From the NCBI GenBank assembly GCA_965116215.1, contig OZ220494.1, forward strand, positions 124,001 through 188,000: 64,000 nucleotides of DNA. Reading direction: 5' to 3'. A program made the position numbers and the translations under genes. The notes under the pieces are model-generated. The model was given only the letters and a program-made list of their open reading frames with translations, had not been told where the DNA came from and made no database searches. Position 1 is the stretch's first letter; every line of letters begins with the position of its first letter. Below are positions 26,834-35,630 of this stretch, in pieces. Origin of the DNA: CBDBKL01 sp965116215 (GTDB lineage Bacteria > Bdellovibrionota > Bdellovibrionia > Bdellovibrionales > JAKFYE01).

Positions 26834-28693
26834 TTAGAAAGGGCATTCTGGATGATCTGTCTTTTGACTCTCTTCTTTCCAGTACTTGGCTTTTTGAGCA
26901 TCCTTTTTGACACCCTCTCCATTGGTATACAGGGTAGCCAGAATACGTTGCGCTTTTCTGTCTCCCTGCTCTGCCGCCTTTTGAAACCAATAAAAAGCTT
27001 TTTGAGCATCCTTTTTGACGCCCTCCCCATTGATATACATGCTACCTAAAATATGTTGCGCCTTTCTGCCTCCCTGCTCTGCCGCCTTTTGAAACCAATA
27101 ATGAGCCTTTTTAAAATTTTTTTTGAAACCTTTCCCATCAATAGAAATAATACCCAGACTTTCTTGAGCCTTTCTGTCTCCCTGTTTTGCAGCCTTTTTA
27201 AGCCAATAACGAGCTTTTTGACGATTTTTTCGGACGATCTCTCCATAATAATATAGGGTACCCAGCTTAAATTGAGCTTGAGAATCACCCTGCTCTGCTG
27301 CGACTTTAAACCACTCCAAAGCCTTTTGAGGATCTTTTTCGACACCCTCTCCATTCGTATACATGATACCCAGGTTGTATTGTGCCTTTTTATACCCCTG
27401 ATTGGCCAACCTCTTAAAGTCATGAAAAGCCTTTTGAGGATCCTTTTTGACGCCCTCCCCATTGATATACATAACAGCTAGATTGTGTTGGGCTTTTCTG
27501 TCTCCCTGCTGTGCAGCCTTTTGAAACCAATAAAAAGCTTTTTGAGAATCCTTTTCAACCCCCTCTCCATAAGCATACATGCCACCCAGGTAATATTGTG
27601 CCTCTTTATATCCCTGCTCTGCAGCCCTCTTATACCAATACCATGCTTTTTGAGAATCCTTTTTTGCACCATCCTCTCCACTAGCATATGTGATAGCTAG
27701 GTCATATTGAGCCTCTCTATGACCTTGTTCTGCTGCCTTTTTGCGCCAATACCATGCTTTTTGAGAATCTGGGAGTATACTCGCTATACCGTCTTTATAA
27801 ATTATACTTAGGATAAACATATCTCCTGCTGTTTTAACGTCGCCATCCAGAGCACGTCTTCTCAATGGCTCGGGATACATATCCTCAAGGCGCATTTCGC
27901 CTTCTCTTTCTAAAAATTCTTGGTTTTCTTCAATAAGAATTTTTAACTTATGAATTGGTATAGAAAAAGTGTTAGTGGAGTCTACGCTGGATATCCCACC
28001 TTGCAGTACTCCGATGACTTTGAAATCCTTTGAAAAAAGAGGAGAGCCACTTTTTCCCTCTACAGAGGGGGTAGTGGTACGGAATATCTTATTTCCTATA
28101 CGCATCCCAATAAAGCCCTCTGCAAGAACCCGTTCTTTTCGATAGTTCAGAAAATCCAATACATCTGTTATAAGACTAGCTCGCTTCGTTTTTTGTGTAG
28201 GATCCTCAGGGGGACTAATATAACTCATAAGAAAAGCTCTCTCACCTCTAATAATATCCCGATCACTTCCTAGGGTTAAAGGTTTGTAATCATCTCTTAG
28301 TGTCTTAATAATCGCTAAATCATTTTTGGGATCTACAACTAGAACTCTTCCAAGATCCCGCATTCCTAGCCAAGGTGGGTATTGCAGTAACCGATCAATC
28401 CAATCCACTCTTTCAACATCCCCTATCTTTCGTGGGGTTATCACTTCGACATATTGAGATCGCCTCACTGTTGATTCATTAGTAATGTCAACTAACTCCT
28501 CGATCACATGATAATTTGTTACAAATAAGTTCTTTGTTATAAAGAAACCATTTCCATAAATACCGCCCTTTTTGTTGTACACTATTGCCACAGATTGACT
28601 TAAGTTTTTATAATCCCTTTCATCAATCCCATATGATAAAAAGGCTGATAAGTAAACAGCTAAGAAAACTTTCAATATGAATATGAACTTCAC
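26834..28693 (-). CDS. secreted trypsin-like protease fused to Sel1 repeats
   Basis: About 619 residues. Signal peptide (FIFILKVFLAVYLSAFLSYG), then an S1-like protease with His in LFVTNYHVIEEL, Asp in DPKNDLAIIKT and Ser in EGKSGSPLFS. From about 290 there are roughly nine 36-residue Sel1-like repeats (for example QKAFYWFQKAAEQGDRKAQ and YINGEGVKKD). GTG at 28693 is chosen since it starts the signal peptide; TTG at 28714 is possible. Likely an extracytoplasmic protease with a protein-binding solenoid. Repeats are highly similar in DNA. Confidence 0.88.
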   Translation of the reverse strand: MKFIFILKVFLAVYLSAFLSYGIDERDYKNLSQSVAIVYNKKGGIYGNGFFITKNLFVTNYHVIEELVDITNESTVRRSQYVEVITPRKIGDVERVDWIDRLLQYPPWLGMRDLGRVLVVDPKNDLAIIKTLRDDYKPLTLGSDRDIIRGERAFLMSYISPPEDPTQKTKRASLITDVLDFLNYRKERVLAEGFIGMRIGNKIFRTTTPSVEGKSGSPLFSKDFKVIGVLQGGISSVDSTNTFSIPIHKLKILIEENQEFLEREGEMRLEDMYPEPLRRRALDGDVKTAGDMFILSIIYKDGIASILPDSQKAWYWRKKAAEQGHREAQYDLAITYASGEDGAKKDSQKAWYWYKRAAEQGYKEAQYYLGGMYAYGEGVEKDSQKAFYWFQKAAQQGDRKAQHNLAVMYINGEGVKKDPQKAFHDFKRLANQGYKKAQYNLGIMYTNGEGVEKDPQKALEWFKVAAEQGDSQAQFKLGTLYYYGEIVRKNRQKARYWLKKAAKQGDRKAQESLGIISIDGKGFKKNFKKAHYWFQKAAEQGGRKAQHILGSMYINGEGVKKDAQKAFYWFQKAAEQGDRKAQRILATLYTNGEGVKKDAQKAKYWKEESQKTDHPECPF

Positions 28694-28714
28694 GGTCACA
28701 TCTCTTTTCTGCAA

Positions 28715-29170
28715 TAGACTGACCCTGTATCTCTATTTCCTTCATCAAAGTCAATTCAAATCTCTGGGGACAAACCGATCATAAAGTTTAAAGCCATCTA
28801 TATAAACAACAGAGGACTTTATTTCTGATTTCAAGGGGATTCTTTTTATTCATGTTATTCATGTGCACTCACCTTGTCTCTATAAGTCTTTTGTCTTTAC
28901 CTTTAAATAAATAGATAGAGGAGAAAAAACTCAATCTTTATTTTTTGGCCTTTTTGAAGCTCTTTTATAAGAAAATCCCCCATTGATCCCCATACCAATT
29001 GAGAAGATGATGAGAAAATTTTTGAAGACGAGTAGATTGGTCTTAATTCTCTAAAGAGAAGGTTAACAAACCTAATAGAATGAGTTACTCTCATCAATTA
29101 TTTGCTCCATTTGAATATCTGATATGCACAACAAGATAGTGTATATCATTCAGACAGATCAGGTTATCTT
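28715..29170. other. intergenic region before the 8-bp repeat array
   Basis: Divergent promoter region between the Sel1 protease and the phosphoesterase. A 64-codon minus-strand frame at 28903-29097 has no ribosome site and low-complexity sequence and was not called. Nothing else seen. Confidence 0.4.
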
Positions 29171-29268
29171 GATATGCTGATATGCTGATATGCTGATATG
29201 CTGATATGCTGATATGCTGATATGCTGATATGCTGATATGCTGATATGCTGATATGCTGATATGCTGA
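29171..29268. repeat. 8-bp tandem repeat (GATATGCT), about 12 copies
   Basis: Perfect head-to-tail array whose last unit runs into GCTGAGG, the ribosome-binding site of the gene starting at 29278. The unit length is not a multiple of 3 and the position is immediately 5' of the start codon, the arrangement seen in phase-variable promoters or leaders. Confidence 0.95.
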
Positions 29269-29277
29269 GGTATTGTT

Positions 29278-30432
29278 ATGTCCCGTTTTGTTTTTATTTC
29301 TGGTTACCTTTTGTTTTTATTGATTTTTACTTGCTATATTTACTTTTCTATTTGTCACCTGATAAATAAAAGAAATAAAAAACTACTCTACCTGCTTTGT
29401 AGCCTCATTTTGTGTATGGTTTTCTTTCAGGTGAGTTTTAGGCTCAGTGAGGCTTTTTTTGAATCCATCTGGTTTTCCTTTCTTGCTAATGTCGTCTATA
29501 TCTTTATGGGGTTTATTGGTACATTCCTATTTTTTTTAATCTTTAAAGATCTTGTTAGGTCCTTATTCGTATTAACTCGTCGAACGTCAAAGATGAATGC
29601 CGATCGGCGAGACTTCCTTAAAACATCTACTCTTTGGGGTATTGGGGGAAGTAGTGTTCTTATTAGTGGCATTGGCCGCTATAAAGCACAGATACCTCAT
29701 ATGGAAACAGTTGAAGTGCATTTACTGCGCCTTCCTCAAGTCTTTGACAAAACCACTATAGTGCAAATCTCTGACCTGCACATTGGACCAACTATTGGAA
29801 GAGAATACACTCAGGAGGTTGTTGAAATAACCAATCGTGAGCAACCTGATTTTATTGCTGTCACTGGTGATCTCATTGATGGCCGAGTCAAATATTTGAA
29901 AAATAAAACGTCACCCCTCAAAGATCTAAAGGCGAAATATGGTGTTTTTTATGTCACTGGAAACCACGAGTACTATTGGGGTGTCGACGATTGGGTTTCC
30001 TACTTGGAAGGGGAACTCAACATGCAGGCCCTACGTAATAGACATGTGGTTTTTCAACGAGAAAAGCAGCGTTTCGTTCTGGCAGGTGTAGACGATCTCA
30101 CTTTAAAATCAGATCCTATCAAGGCGAGCCAAGGAAGTTTCGAGGAGGACTTTAAGCTGCTGTTGGCTCATCAACCTCGAAGTTGTTATAAAGCAAAGAA
30201 AGCTGGATTTGATTATATGATTTGTGGACATACCCATGGCGGACAATATTACCCAGTGGCATGGCTGGTCTATCTGTTTCAGCCCTATGTCAAAGGACTT
30301 TATAATCATGAAGGTATGCCACTTTATGTCTCTAAGGGGGCCGGTTATTGGGGTCCTCCAAACCGCTTTGGGAGTAAAAATGAGATCACTAAACATATTT
30401 TGAGATCCACACCTCCTACCTTTGTCAGCTAA
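29278..30432 (+). CDS. membrane-associated calcineurin-like metallophosphoesterase
   Basis: 384 residues. Three or so hydrophobic N-terminal helices (1-100), then a twin-Arg-like DRRDFLKTS followed by another hydrophobic segment (IGGSSVLISGIG), then the phosphoesterase domain: QISDLHIG near 163-170, GDLID near 196, GNHEYY near 227, LLAHQP, and CGHTHGGQYY near 317. YkuE/YaeI-type enzymes act on lipid-linked phosphates at the membrane; the substrate here is unknown. ATG at 29278 with GAGG eight bases upstream, just after the 8-bp repeats. Confidence 0.9.
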   Translation: MSRFVFISGYLLFLLIFTCYIYFSICHLINKRNKKLLYLLCSLILCMVFFQVSFRLSEAFFESIWFSFLANVVYIFMGFIGTFLFFLIFKDLVRSLFVLTRRTSKMNADRRDFLKTSTLWGIGGSSVLISGIGRYKAQIPHMETVEVHLLRLPQVFDKTTIVQISDLHIGPTIGREYTQEVVEITNREQPDFIAVTGDLIDGRVKYLKNKTSPLKDLKAKYGVFYVTGNHEYYWGVDDWVSYLEGELNMQALRNRHVVFQREKQRFVLAGVDDLTLKSDPIKASQGSFEEDFKLLLAHQPRSCYKAKKAGFDYMICGHTHGGQYYPVAWLVYLFQPYVKGLYNHEGMPLYVSKGAGYWGPPNRFGSKNEITKHILRSTPPTFVS

Positions 30433-30654
30433 ATTTTATATGTGAATAATTTGAAAATGGCTCAGGTGAATCAATAGAAGGTCGTGGTGCCTTTCTAGAT
30501 CTATAGATAGTTTATAACTATTTATTTTTGACACATGGGATCTTCATTTGTTTTCCTATCGGAGTTCATGCAGGCTAGTAATCTGTATTAAGATCTTTTT
30601 GTAGAACAACCTACTTTTGATCAATGATATAAAGACTCAATCAAGGGGGTAAGA

Positions 30655-31296
30655 ATGAAATTTCTGTTGACAGTGTTCTTTGCGTTTTTATTTACAATAA
30701 GCGTTGAGGCGGTTCAGTACAAGTTAGATACTGCTCACTCTAAAGTCGGCTTTAAAGTGAAACATCTTGTTGTTTCAACTGTTTCAGGTCGATTTAATAA
30801 ATTCGAAGGGACATTCGACTTTGATGAAAAAACAGGTCAGCTTAAAAATGTCGATGTCAGTATTGATGTGAGTTCTGTTGATACAAATGAACCTGATCGT
30901 GATAAGCATTTAAGTGCCGAAGATTTTTTTCATGCCAAGAAATTTCCTAAAATGACTTTTAAAAGCAAAAAAGTGACCTATAGAGATAAGAAGCCGGTTC
31001 AAGTGGTGGGAGAGCTTATGTTGCATGGACAGAAAAAAGATGTCACCCTTGATGTCACATACAACGGCACTGTGATGGATCCTTGGGGGAATAAAAAACT
31101 GGGATTTGAAGCTGTGACGGAGATCAATAGAAAAGATTTTGGAATTAACTGGAGTAAGAAGTTAGATTCTGGAGGACTTGTTGTAGGTGAAAAAGTAAAG
31201 ATTGAAATTGAGGGTGAAGCTAAAGCTCAGATAAAGAACAATAAAAAGGAACATAGAAAGAAGAAGAATAAAAAGAAGGATAAAAAGAAGAAATAA
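30655..31296 (+). CDS. YceI-family periplasmic lipocalin-like protein
   Basis: 213 residues. Signal peptide (LLTVFFAFLFTISVEA), then the YceI domain: YKLDTAHSKVGFKVKHL, VSGRFNKFEGTFDFD, HLSAEDFFHAKKFPKMTFKS, and GINWSKKLDSGGLVVGEKV. The fold binds isoprenoid-like lipids in a beta-barrel. Unusual: the last ~22 residues are almost all Lys/Arg/Asn. It lies 34 bp before the bufferin genes and may belong to the same transcript. Confidence 0.92.
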   Translation: MKFLLTVFFAFLFTISVEAVQYKLDTAHSKVGFKVKHLVVSTVSGRFNKFEGTFDFDEKTGQLKNVDVSIDVSSVDTNEPDRDKHLSAEDFFHAKKFPKMTFKSKKVTYRDKKPVQVVGELMLHGQKKDVTLDVTYNGTVMDPWGNKKLGFEAVTEINRKDFGINWSKKLDSGGLVVGEKVKIEIEGEAKAQIKNNKKEHRKKKNKKKDKKKK

Positions 31297-31330
31297 TTTG
31301 TGTGTTGATTTTAAAAAAGGAGGAAATTCA

Positions 31331-31585
31331 ATGACAAATAAATTATTAGTGGGAGCAGCTCTTGCTGGACTTCTTATGACAACAGAGGGATGTGCTTCGG
31401 GAGGACAATCATCGTCTAAAGTTGCTAACAAGGGGGAGTGTCATGGCGTGAACTCTTGTAAAGGTAAAGGTGCTTGCGGAGGCGTTGGACATTCTTGTGG
31501 TGGAAAAAATGAATGTAAAGGCAAGGGCTGGCTTAAAATGAGTGAAGCCGAATGCTCTGAAGCGGGTGGTACATATAAAAAGTAA
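31331..31585 (+). CDS. bufA: bufferin-like Cys-rich small peptide (BufA2-type)
   Basis: 84 residues: signal sequence (KLLVGAALAGLLMTTEG), then a Cys/Gly/Lys-rich core with six cysteines (GECHGVNSC, GACGGVGHSC, KNECKGKG) and a C-terminal SEAECSEAGGTYKK. Size, Cys motifs and the following DUF692 and DUF2063 genes fit the bufferins, copper-binding peptides whose cysteines are oxidised to thiooxazoles by the MNIO enzyme. ATG at 31331 is chosen over the earlier in-frame 31298 because of the GGAGG site. Confidence 0.8.
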   Translation: MTNKLLVGAALAGLLMTTEGCASGGQSSSKVANKGECHGVNSCKGKGACGGVGHSCGGKNECKGKGWLKMSEAECSEAGGTYKK

Positions 31586-31590
31586 AAAAT

Positions 31591-32409
31591 ATGAGTACAC
31601 CTTTGAAACTTGGGTTGGGATTGCGCCCAACCCATTTTCCTTATCTCGAATCTGAAAAACCTGTTCGTGTTGATTGGTTTGAAGCGACTTCTGAAAATTA
31701 TATGAATACCCAGGGACGTCCCTTGGAAATCCTTCTTCAATTGCGGGAACGATTTCCAATAGCTCTTCATGGTGTATCTATGTCTTTAGCCTCTGCTGAA
31801 GGCGTATCTATGAGCTATCTTAAAGATTTAAAAAATCTCATTCAGAAGGTAGAGCCTTTTATTGTTTCAGATCACCTTTGTTGGTCTCGAACTTTAAAAG
31901 ATAGCCTCCATGACCTACTCCCCTTTCCCTACACAGATGTGAACCTCCAAGTTATTTCTGGGAATGTTGAGAGGGTTCAAGATTATTTAAAAAGAGAATT
32001 GCTTATAGAAAATATTTCAAGTTATATGAGCTTTAAAGAAGATGAAATGACTGAATTTGAATTCATCACACGGCTTTGTGAAAAAACAGGATGTCAGGTT
32101 TTATTAGATATTAATAATCTCTATGTGAATTCAGTTAATCATGGTTTTAATGCGGAAGAGTATTGCCAACAAATACCCTCACATTTTATTGGACAGATTC
32201 ATTTAGCAGGACCTTCCCAAATGGAGGGGTTCTTATTTGATACACATTCCACAAAGATTCCCGAAAAAGTTTGGAGTTTATTGAATGCGATGAAGGATTC
32301 ATTTCTAGATAAACCTATCATGCTGGAATGGGATGAAAATATTCCTGACTTTCAAACATGTGAAAATGAAATTTTTAAAATACGCAATATACTAAAAGGA
32401 TCAGCCTAA
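31591..32409 (+). CDS. bufB: MNIO / DUF692 peptide-modifying iron oxidase (BufB)
   Basis: 272 residues, TIM-barrel DUF692: LGLGLRPTHF at the start, WFEATSENYM, ALHGVSMSLAS, SDHLCWS, LLIENISSYM, LLDINNLYVNSVNHGF, GQIHLAGP and LEWDENIPDF supply the His/Asp/Glu metal ligands. Such enzymes use a multinuclear iron centre to modify cysteines of the precursor peptide encoded just upstream (5 bp gap). Cytoplasmic. Confidence 0.93.
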   Translation: MSTPLKLGLGLRPTHFPYLESEKPVRVDWFEATSENYMNTQGRPLEILLQLRERFPIALHGVSMSLASAEGVSMSYLKDLKNLIQKVEPFIVSDHLCWSRTLKDSLHDLLPFPYTDVNLQVISGNVERVQDYLKRELLIENISSYMSFKEDEMTEFEFITRLCEKTGCQVLLDINNLYVNSVNHGFNAEEYCQQIPSHFIGQIHLAGPSQMEGFLFDTHSTKIPEKVWSLLNAMKDSFLDKPIMLEWDENIPDFQTCENEIFKIRNILKGSA

Positions 32410-32452
32410 AAAAACGGAATAAGATTTATGAAAAAAACAGGTTTATAAACTA

Positions 32453-32555
32453 AAAACACAAAGTAATTATGATGATACATTCCTGTCATTTGGTAAAATT
32501 CTTTGGCAGCAAAAATAGAACACACCATAAGTCCTATAGGGCCAAAATATAAATT
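32453..32555 (-). pseudogene. ectopic fragment of cdsA between bufB and bufC
   Basis: About 100 bp that is roughly 85-90% identical by eye to 35063-35160 within cdsA; on the minus strand it encodes VCSIFAAKEFYQMTGMYHHN and NYFVFL, like residues 75-105 of CdsA. It lies in the 200-bp gap between bufB and bufC, where relatives are normally adjacent or overlapping. Flanks show no IS. Confidence 0.85.
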
Positions 32556-32609
32556 AGCGGATAGACTATAAAATATCAAAGAACTTAAGGACAGATTATA
32601 AATTAAATT

Positions 32610-33452
32610 ATGAAAGAGCTTATAGAGTTTCAAAATATGTTTAGTGAAGATTTAAAGAAACTGGATTCTCCATTAAGGTCTAAAAATATATCTCCTATTT
32701 CACATTTGAGTCCTCATGAGTGTATGAATATTTATCATAAAGCTTACTTTGCACGATTGACAGAAATTCTGGGTGATACATATTCTGCTGTTTGGCGAGT
32801 TATGGGTGATGATACTTTTTTTGAAGTCACGAAGTGTTATATTCAGAAGACTCCATCTACCTACTATGATCTTTCTGATTATGGAGAGTCATTTCCAGAG
32901 CATTTATATTCAATAGCCAACACATTGAAATCTCCTTTTATTTATGACCTAGCTCGGTTTGAACTAGAATTTAAAAAACTTTTTCACAAGAAACAAAATA
33001 AACCACTTTCTAAAGAAACTTTAGCTATGTCCTTAGAAGAGGAAGATCTTATTTTTGTGTTTGGGGCTGCGTTTAGACTTTTTAAGTCCAATTATCCTAT
33101 TCATGAAATATGGCAGAATCGTAAAAGTCAGCACTTTGATTTAAAAACCTTAGATTGGAAAAGCAAAGAATATCTGGTCCTCTATAAGAATGAGGGTCGA
33201 ATTTTTATAAGGGATCTCAGTGAGGTGGAATTTCGTTTTTTAGAAATGCTTAAGGCTAAGAGGCCAGTTCTAGAAACTTTAAAGAATATCGTCACAGGAA
33301 GTGGACTATCTAAAGAGAAGATCAAACAAGATAAGACGTTAACGGAAAATCATTTAAGAAATGATTTTTACAAGATGGATTACAAAACGGTTCAAAGCCT
33401 TATGCAACTGGTCTCTGAATTAAATTGTGTTGAGAAAATAGAAAGAGTCTAA
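32610..33452 (+). CDS. bufC: DUF2063 protein, MNIO partner (BufC)
   Basis: 280 residues. N-terminal DUF2063 helical domain: LIEFQNMFSEDL, SPHECMNIYHKAYFARLTEIL, YSAVWRVMGDDTFFEVTKCYI, and TYYDLSDYGESFPEHL; the C-terminal half is a winged-helix-like recognition domain for the precursor leader in relatives. Works with the upstream DUF692 enzyme. ATG at 32610. The 200-bp gap containing a cdsA fragment may uncouple it from bufB. Confidence 0.9.
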   Translation: MKELIEFQNMFSEDLKKLDSPLRSKNISPISHLSPHECMNIYHKAYFARLTEILGDTYSAVWRVMGDDTFFEVTKCYIQKTPSTYYDLSDYGESFPEHLYSIANTLKSPFIYDLARFELEFKKLFHKKQNKPLSKETLAMSLEEEDLIFVFGAAFRLFKSNYPIHEIWQNRKSQHFDLKTLDWKSKEYLVLYKNEGRIFIRDLSEVEFRFLEMLKAKRPVLETLKNIVTGSGLSKEKIKQDKTLTENHLRNDFYKMDYKTVQSLMQLVSELNCVEKIERV

Positions 33453-33674
33453 AGGAATAAAGATAAAGTTTTCAGCAGAGTTTTCTAATAAGTCAGATGC
33501 CTTTCTCATCGATGAATTCCAGTAATATTCATGTCCTTTGGGGGATGATTTAAAAGATTTTCTACATGTTTATTGATTCTATTGTTCTCTGCTTTAAAAT
33601 GACAATGAACAGATAAGTCAAGTCTGAACCTATTTTCTGGTGCACCTTTTGTCTTTTGTTATTTTATGTTAAAG

Positions 33675-34439
33675 CTATTCATCTTGACTTTGTTTTTGAA
33701 GGGAATGGGGATCTTGAGCAAACTTATTTGGCTCGATGGTGTCGACCCAATCTTTATACGCCTGGTTTAATTCTTTAACAGAAGAAGGTTTATGGACGGG
33801 ACCAACGTGAACTGTCAGATGTCCTGGTCTGGCAAAACTGGCTCCTTTTGGCCATAAATTATAAGCCCCCTGTAGATACAGAAACAATATAGGGGTGTCA
33901 GACTTTATAGAGAAAATACTGACACCTTTCTTAAAGGGGTGCACTTGGCCGTCTGGTGAACGTGTGCCTTCGGGAAAAAACACAATCCAAATATGTCTTA
34001 ATCCAGAGAGAAGGTTAATACACAGACGTACAGCCTCACTTGTTTTACCTTTTCTCTCTATAGGAATGGCCCCTATACAGTGCTTTGAGAAAAAGGACAT
34101 CCAAAAATTAGAAAAGAAATAATCCTTTGCAGCAGCAACATATAAGTTGAGCCAGTACTTAAACGGAATAGCTGCTGCAATACTAATGGCATCAAGGTGA
34201 CTGGAGTGATTGGATATGATTAAAAGCCTTGGATTTTTTTTGTACAAGTCTACAAAACTTCCCTTAACTTCTAAACGAATATAAAACTTAAAAAGAATAA
34301 ACTTTAAAAAGCAAGCCCAGAGCCACCGAATGAGAATGCTAGCCCAATCTAAATGCCTCGTAAAAAGAGGAAGGTGTCGCAAGTGACTTGGGAGTTTTAT
34401 CCATTGTTCATTTTCATAATTCCACTCACGCATTGGCAC
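33675..34439 (-). CDS. plsC: 1-acyl-sn-glycerol-3-phosphate acyltransferase
   Basis: 254 residues, PlsC family: catalytic NHSSHLD near 77-83, IPIERKGK near 124, and FFPEGTRSPDG near 156, with an N-terminal membrane segment. Makes phosphatidic acid from lysophosphatidic acid. GTG start at 34439 shares one base with the cdsA stop (Met at 34433 also possible), so it forms an operon with the enzyme that uses its product. Confidence 0.92.
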   Translation of the reverse strand: MPMREWNYENEQWIKLPSHLRHLPLFTRHLDWASILIRWLWACFLKFILFKFYIRLEVKGSFVDLYKKNPRLLIISNHSSHLDAISIAAAIPFKYWLNLYVAAAKDYFFSNFWMSFFSKHCIGAIPIERKGKTSEAVRLCINLLSGLRHIWIVFFPEGTRSPDGQVHPFKKGVSIFSIKSDTPILFLYLQGAYNLWPKGASFARPGHLTVHVGPVHKPSSVKELNQAYKDWVDTIEPNKFAQDPHSLQKQSQDE

Positions 34440-35356
34440 TACCCATTTAGAAAAAGTATCGCATGATAATAGATAGGGGCTACAAATATAATGCGATCCA
34501 TTCGATCCAAAATACCACCTCTACCTATAATAAATGCACCTGTGTCACGTATATCTAAGTCTCTTCGTATCACCGACAAAACAAGAATTCCTGCACTTCC
34601 AGCGAGAGCTACGACTAGAGCAGAAGTCATCCAATAAATGTTTGAAGAATTAGGTAAAAGATATTTCATGCCCCAGCTTATAAAAAGAGTAATAAAAATA
34701 GAAGCAAATACACCCTCTAATGATCTTTTTGTTGTGATATTTTGAAGAATACGGTGTTTTCCAAAATAGCGAGTAGAAACAAGGGCTGTGATGTCACACA
34801 CCTCTGTGAGGAGAATAAGATAAATAGCAAAGTAGGGGCCGTCTTCCCATTTTATAATCCATCCTAAATGTAAGAATCCCCAACCAAACATAAGGCAACT
34901 CATCAAACTTAAGGCAATATACTGGATCATATTTTTAGATTGGTTTTGTAAAACAGGTATTTGAGAGCAGAGGGCTAAAAATATCATGGGAATGATATTA
35001 AAGAACACTTTATCGTCGTTTAAGATCGCATATCCCATAACGATATAAGATAAGTACGTTAAAAATACAAAGTAATTACGGTGATACATTCCTGTCATTT
35101 GGTAAAATTCTTTGGCAGCAAAAATGGAACACACAACAAGCCCTATAATGGGCCAAGGGGGACCAGCACCCACAAGTATAAATATAATGGGAGCTCCAAT
35201 GAGCCAGCTCTGCACGCTCTTCCAGCCTATCAAACAATCAGGAGATTTTTTTCTCAAAGGAAAAAGAATCAATGCAAAGGTAAAAATAATAGATAATATA
35301 AAAAGAGCTGTCTGTTGAAAGAGAGGATTATCCCATTGAGTCATTTTTTCTCCCAT
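34439..35356 (-). CDS. cdsA: phosphatidate cytidylyltransferase
   Basis: 305 residues with about eight membrane helices and the CdsA signature near the C-terminus (KRSLEGVFASIFITLF near 209, DLDIRDTGAFIIGRGGILDR near 268-287 with the conserved Asp residues). Makes CDP-diacylglycerol. First gene of the cdsA-plsC operon. An internal piece is duplicated between bufB and bufC. Confidence 0.92.
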   Translation of the reverse strand: MGEKMTQWDNPLFQQTALFILSIIFTFALILFPLRKKSPDCLIGWKSVQSWLIGAPIIFILVGAGPPWPIIGLVVCSIFAAKEFYQMTGMYHRNYFVFLTYLSYIVMGYAILNDDKVFFNIIPMIFLALCSQIPVLQNQSKNMIQYIALSLMSCLMFGWGFLHLGWIIKWEDGPYFAIYLILLTEVCDITALVSTRYFGKHRILQNITTKRSLEGVFASIFITLFISWGMKYLLPNSSNIYWMTSALVVALAGSAGILVLSVIRRDLDIRDTGAFIIGRGGILDRMDRIIFVAPIYYHAILFLNG

Positions 35357-35630
35357 TGAATACTATATTCTTTTATCTTTTTATATAAATTGGATCTTAA
35401 GATGCCTAGTGTTTTTGATAGGACATCTTTAGAAGTAGTGAAGAGTCTGTGCATATAAAAATTCTAGTACTGCTTAAATAAAAGGCCAATGTTTTTTGTT
35501 AGAAATTGCAGATGGAGTTAAATATATATGATATTTTACGTAGCGAGTATGTGGTAGTAGCAGTAGTACTGCATAAGTTTGTTGTGAGTGACTGGTATAA
35601 AGTTTAAACTCTATTGGGTAGAGGAAGTCA

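Noticed and set aside
26785..27687. Series of minus- and plus-strand ORFs across the Sel1 gene
   Set aside because: They are shadow frames created by the Sel1 repeats of the protein at 26834-28693.
28903..29097. 64-codon minus-strand ORF before the 8-bp repeats
   Set aside because: Low-complexity Ser-rich translation, no ribosome site, no family.
29171..29268. 8-bp array as a CRISPR-like structure
   Set aside because: Units are contiguous with no spacers; it is a simple tandem repeat.
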